DNA from: an uncultured Collinsella sp.
GTDB lineage: Bacteria; Actinomycetota; Coriobacteriia; Coriobacteriales; Coriobacteriaceae
NCBI GenBank assembly: GCA_902479135.1
Contig: CABSNU010000036.1
Location: 1 to 7,963 of the forward strand
Direction: 5' to 3'
DNA length: 7,963 bases
Shown piece after piece: positions 5,608 to 7,963 of this stretch. Positions within the stretch are counted from its first letter, which is position 1, and every line of letters begins with the position of its first letter. Below the pieces are notes generated by a model. That model saw nothing but the letters and a program-made list of their open reading frames with translations, did not search any database and had not been told where the DNA came from. A program made the translations under genes and the position numbers.

Positions 5608-7113
5608 TTAGTGAGCCCAGGGAAAGGCAGAAGCCGCGGCCATGTTCTTGCGCACGAGCTCGTCGCGCACCTGAGCCAGGCCCTGCTCCATGCCCACCAC
5701 ATAGGTCTGCGGGTACAGGAAGCGCTTGAAAGCTGCGTCCAGATGATCGAGCGCCCAAGCACAGCGCTCGCGCGCGTCCTGGATGCTCTCACGCGGAGCC
5801 ACCGCACTGCCATCGCGCACGATCGGCACCAGCAGCTCGCGATACTCAAGTTCGGACACGTCAGTCACCAGGGCGGCATCATTCACGGCCACGAGGGTAT
5901 TGCCGCGCGCGGCGCCCTCCCCCGCCAGATGGTCCTCGTCGTAGATCATGTCGCAGACCGGTCCGCCAAAGCCGTCGTAATAACGGCGCACGCGTTGCAC
6001 ACCCGGGATCGTGCGCTTGTAGGGCTGCTCGGAGAGCTTGACCACCGGTGTCCACGGATCTGCCTCGCTCGCACGGCGGGCGGAAAGCTTGTACACGCCG
6101 CCCAGCGCCGGCTGGTCATAGCAGGTCGCGAGCTTGGTACCCACGCCAAAGCTGTCGATGGGCGCGCCCTGGTCGAGCAGTGACTGAATCGTGTACTCAT
6201 CCAGATCGTTAGAAACCGAAATCCCCACATAGGGCAGGCCCTCGGCATCAAAACGGCCGCGAACATACTTGGAGAGCTTGGCGAGGTCGCCGGAGTCGAT
6301 ACGAATAGCCGACAGACGCTCGCCCACCGCCTCCATCTCCTTGGCAACCGTAATGGCATGTTCGCAGCCCTCGCGCACGTCATAGGTGTCGATGAGCAGC
6401 GTGCAGTTCTTGGGGCTCGATTTGGCAAAGGCACGGAAGGCCTCGAGCTCGGAATCGAAGCTCATCACCCAGCTGTGCGCATGCGTGCCAAAGACGGGAA
6501 TACCGTAGCGGCGGCCGGCGAGCACATTGGACGTAGAGGAGCAGCCAGCAACGTAGCTCGCGCGTGCAACGGCCAGGCCGCCATCGGGACCCTGGGCTCG
6601 GCGCAGGCCAAACTCCGCCACGGGACGACCGTCGGCGGCGAGCACCACGCGCGCCGTCTTGGTGGCGACAAGCGTCTGGAAGCCGACAATGTTGAGCAGC
6701 GCCGTCTCGAGCAGCTGACACTCCAGCGCGGGGCCGGTGACGCGCACCATGGGCTCGCGCGGAAAGACGAGCTCGCCCTCGGGCACGGCGTCGATGTTTA
6801 CATGCGCACGAAAATCGCGCAGGTAGTCGAGGAATCCAGGCTTGAACATCGCGCCGCCGGCAGGGGCCTGGAGCGAGGCGAGGTAGTCGATGTCCTCGGG
6901 CGTAAAGCGCAGATTCTCGACCAGCTCGGGCAGTTCGGCGGTGCCGCACATGACGGCATAGGCGCTGCCAAAGGGATGGTCGCGGTAAAACGCGGTAAAA
7001 CAACCCTGCTCATTGGCCTTGCCGCTCTCCCACAGGCCCTGGGCCATAGTGAGCTCGTACAGATCGGTGAGCATTGCGATGTCGGTGGGATGAGAGATGT
7101 CGGTCAAAGCCAT
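5608..7113 (-). CDS. pncB: Nicotinate phosphoribosyltransferase
   Basis: This 501-residue cytoplasmic enzyme joins nicotinate to PRPP, with ATP hydrolysis, to give nicotinate mononucleotide, the entry point of NAD salvage. Visible signatures are TDLYELTMAQG (16-26), EFGLRRAQGPDGG (167-179), the SYVAGCSSTSNVLAG segment (186-200), GTHAHSW (209-215), LIDTYD (240-245), IRIDSGDL (270-277) and GVGTKL (323-328). His213 is the likely counterpart of the histidine phosphorylated during catalysis. At about 500 residues it belongs to the long NAPRTase class rather than the roughly 400-residue enterobacterial form. ATG 7113 is preceded by GAAAGG with a 7-base gap; the frame extends 19 codons further but that start has no such site. 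It follows the tail-anchored gene by 84 bp and precedes proB by 79 bp, so the three may share a transcript. Confidence 0.95.
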   Translation of the reverse strand: MALTDISHPTDIAMLTDLYELTMAQGLWESGKANEQGCFTAFYRDHPFGSAYAVMCGTAELPELVENLRFTPEDIDYLASLQAPAGGAMFKPGFLDYLRDFRAHVNIDAVPEGELVFPREPMVRVTGPALECQLLETALLNIVGFQTLVATKTARVVLAADGRPVAEFGLRRAQGPDGGLAVARASYVAGCSSTSNVLAGRRYGIPVFGTHAHSWVMSFDSELEAFRAFAKSSPKNCTLLIDTYDVREGCEHAITVAKEMEAVGERLSAIRIDSGDLAKLSKYVRGRFDAEGLPYVGISVSNDLDEYTIQSLLDQGAPIDSFGVGTKLATCYDQPALGGVYKLSARRASEADPWTPVVKLSEQPYKRTIPGVQRVRRYYDGFGGPVCDMIYDEDHLAGEGAARGNTLVAVNDAALVTDVSELEYRELLVPIVRDGSAVAPRESIQDARERCAWALDHLDAAFKRFLYPQTYVVGMEQGLAQVRDELVRKNMAAASAFPWAH

Positions 7114-7197
7114 GGGGCGACCTTTCGGATGTGTGGTGCAGAATGTGAGGGTTGGACGAGAGCAGAGCATGCGGACATGACTCCCGATGCAAATCGG

Positions 7198-7656
7198 TTA
7201 GAGCAGGCCCATGCTGGTCAGGATCGTGTAGCCCATAAAGATGACAAACGCGATGAGGGCAAGGACAATGATGATTTTTTGAGCCGGGGCCATGCCCGGG
7301 ATCTCGTTCTCACCCGCAGGCTCCTTGGAGGTAACCATGCGCTGGGCAAAGCTCATCTCGTCACGGCTCGGCTTGGGATCGACGGACTTGGGACGAGCGG
7401 CCTTTTTAGGCTGAGGTTTGGGCGCGGCAGGTGCAGGCTTCGCAGCAGCGGGCTTGGGTGCGGGCGCGGGCTTGGGCTCGGATGCAACCTTCGCAGCGGC
7501 CTCCTCGGCCTTCGCACGCTCGGCACGCAGGGCGGCCAGCTCCTCACGCTCGCGGCGTGCCTCTTCCTGGGCCTCGCGACGAGCTTTCTCGGCGCGGAGC
7601 ACTTCCAACTCGGCGCGTTCCTCGGCAGACAGTGGTTGGGACTCAAGCTCGGCCAT
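7198..7656 (-). CDS. Hypothetical coiled-coil protein with C-terminal membrane anchor
   Basis: I recognise no family for this 152-residue protein. Residues 11-57 are a highly charged Glu/Arg/Ala helix, very likely a coiled coil. Residues 58-95 are an Ala/Pro/Lys-rich linker with repeated PKPAPA-like units. Residues 96-126 are polar, and 127-149 (KIIIVLALIAFVIFMGYTIL plus flanks) are one hydrophobic segment ending two or three residues before the C-terminus. With no signal peptide, it is probably tail-anchored with the coiled coil in the cytoplasm. ATG 7656 has GAAAGGG with a 7-base gap. An in-frame ATG at 7692 sits inside the tRNA terminator loop and is unlikely. The start lies only 18 bases after the terminator U-tract, leaving no room for a separate promoter there. 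A scaffold or membrane-tethering role is possible but unproven. Confidence 0.75.
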   Translation of the reverse strand: MAELESQPLSAEERAELEVLRAEKARREAQEEARREREELAALRAERAKAEEAAAKVASEPKPAPAPKPAAAKPAPAAPKPQPKKAARPKSVDPKPSRDEMSFAQRMVTSKEPAGENEIPGMAPAQKIIIVLALIAFVIFMGYTILTSMGLL

Positions 7657-7674
7657 GGTACAGCCCTTTCTTTT

Positions 7675-7706
7675 AAAAAAAGCCGCCGACACAATGTCAG
7701 CGGCTT
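7675..7706 (-). terminator. Intrinsic terminator of the tRNA-Ala gene
   Basis: On the minus strand, a 12-bp stem pairs 7706-7695 with 7691-7680. It includes one G-U pair and a 3-base loop TTG, and its foot runs into a run of seven T (7681-7675). It begins 14 bases after the tRNA 3' end and stops 18 bases before the start of the tail-anchored gene. It is a textbook intrinsic terminator. Confidence 0.9.
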
Positions 7707-7720
7707 ATCAAATCCAAGGG

Positions 7721-7793
7721 TGGAGACGAAGGGAGTCGAACCCTCGGCCTCTGCCATGCGACGGCAGCGCTCTCCCAACTGAGCTACGTCCCC
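7721..7793 (-). tRNA. tRNA-Ala (anticodon CGC)
   Basis: The minus strand folds into a complete 73-nt cloverleaf. The acceptor GGGGACG/CGTCTCC contains the G3-U70 wobble pair that marks alanine tRNAs. The D arm is GCTC/GAGC and the T arm GAGGG/CCCTT with loop TTCGACT. The anticodon stem is CTGCC/GGCAG with loop GTCGCAT. U33 is followed by CGC, which reads the alanine codon GCG. The discriminator base is A73. The genomic sequence continues CCC, so the final CCA is not encoded and must be added by the CCA-adding enzyme. It has its own promoter and terminator. Confidence 0.95.
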
Positions 7794-7806
7794 AAGACAA
7801 GTTGAT

Positions 7807-7834
7807 ATTTTACCTACGGCTCGCCAACTGTCAA
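7807..7834 (-). promoter_or_regulatory. Sigma-70-type promoter of tRNA-Ala
   Basis: On the minus strand, a perfect TTGACA (-35, 7834-7829) is followed after 16 bp by TAAAAT (-10, 7812-7807; 5 of 6 matches). The tRNA begins 13 bases after the -10, so transcription would start a few bases upstream of the mature 5' end, as is usual for stable RNA genes. This is the strongest promoter in the window. Confidence 0.85.
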
Positions 7835-7880
7835 CGCCCAATACCCAGTCTTTTTGGGACGCGGCTATTTTGACAACTTT

Positions 7881-7910
7881 TCGAGCAGGCGATCCTCTCG
7901 ATGATTTTTT
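7881..7910 (+). terminator. Possible intrinsic terminator, plus strand
   Basis: TCGAG (7881-7885) pairs with CTCGA (7897-7901), and AGG (7887-7889) with CCT (7894-7896), around the loop CGAT, with one bulged C. Three bases later comes TTTTTT (7905-7910). It would stop plus-strand transcription, but no plus-strand gene lies immediately upstream. The rest of 7835-7963 holds no gene I can support. Confidence 0.3.
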
Positions 7911-7963
7911 AAGGCTCTGTTAGACCAGGATTGACATGCCGACCTGCCGGCTAACTCGCCGTC

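Noticed and set aside
7184..7197. Small hairpin CCGAT-N4-ATCGG just after the tail-anchored gene stop, as a terminator
   Set aside because: It has only five base pairs and no U-tract, so it does not argue against co-transcription with pncB.
7657..7692. Start of the tail-anchored gene at 7692
   Set aside because: That ATG lies in the loop of the tRNA terminator and would translate through its U-tract. ATG 7656 has a well-spaced GAAAGGG.
6358..7782. A 474-codon plus-strand open frame opposite pncB and the tail-anchored gene
   Set aside because: It is a GC-rich shadow frame spanning two real genes, an intergenic gap, a terminator and a tRNA.
7353..7873. Open frames on both strands running through the tRNA, with peptide strings such as RRRESNPRPLPCDG and GDVAQLGERCRRMAE
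   Set aside because: These are well-known artefacts of translating tRNA genes. The cloverleaf at 7721-7793 explains the sequence.
1..7963. CRISPR array, insertion sequence, phage or toxin-antitoxin genes
   Set aside because: I saw no regularly spaced repeats, transposase or integrase motifs, or small paired genes of those types on either strand.

Overview
The window is GC-rich bacterial chromosome with short intergenic gaps. It most resembles a gut actinobacterium of the class Coriobacteriia, with Collinsella as my best guess. That rests on the high-GC codon bias, a stand-alone CarD-type regulator, and the mix of a long-form nicotinate phosphoribosyltransferase with ProB and ProA. It is a judgement from protein style, not a database match.

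Layout: (1) 1-118 is upstream DNA holding a weak promoter candidate, a 21-bp-spaced direct repeat and a small dyad. (2) 130-615 (+) encodes a CarD-family RNA polymerase-binding regulator and 721-1320 (+) an HD-domain hydrolase. Each is followed by a nearly identical long hairpin terminator (626-666 and 1325-1364). (3) 1372-2658 (-) is proA and 2772-4190 (+) is a proline-iminopeptidase-like alpha/beta hydrolase, divergently transcribed from a 113-bp gap. (4) 4191-4400 is a non-coding gap between two converging genes. It contains a GGGGACA-tipped hairpin and a 98-nt, multi-part imperfect palindrome that looks like a structured RNA or compound terminator. (5) On the minus strand follow proB (4401-5528), pncB (5608-7113) and a small coiled-coil, tail-anchored membrane protein (7198-7656). 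All three are transcribed leftwards, downstream of a tRNA-Ala(CGC) gene (7721-7793) that has its own strong promoter and intrinsic terminator. (6) 7835-7963 holds only a weak terminator-like hairpin.

ProB and ProA catalyse the first two steps of proline synthesis from glutamate, and the peptidase between them probably frees N-terminal proline from peptides. The 1.4-4.5 kb block is therefore a proline-supply neighbourhood, but the usual proBA operon is split by an oppositely oriented gene. PncB salvages nicotinate into NAD. The tail-anchored gene has no obvious promoter of its own and may depend on readthrough of the tRNA terminator.

No mobile-element gene, CRISPR array, phage gene or defence system is visible. 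The least ordinary content is intergenic: the 4289-4386 structure and a family of hairpins sharing a GGGGACA loop.
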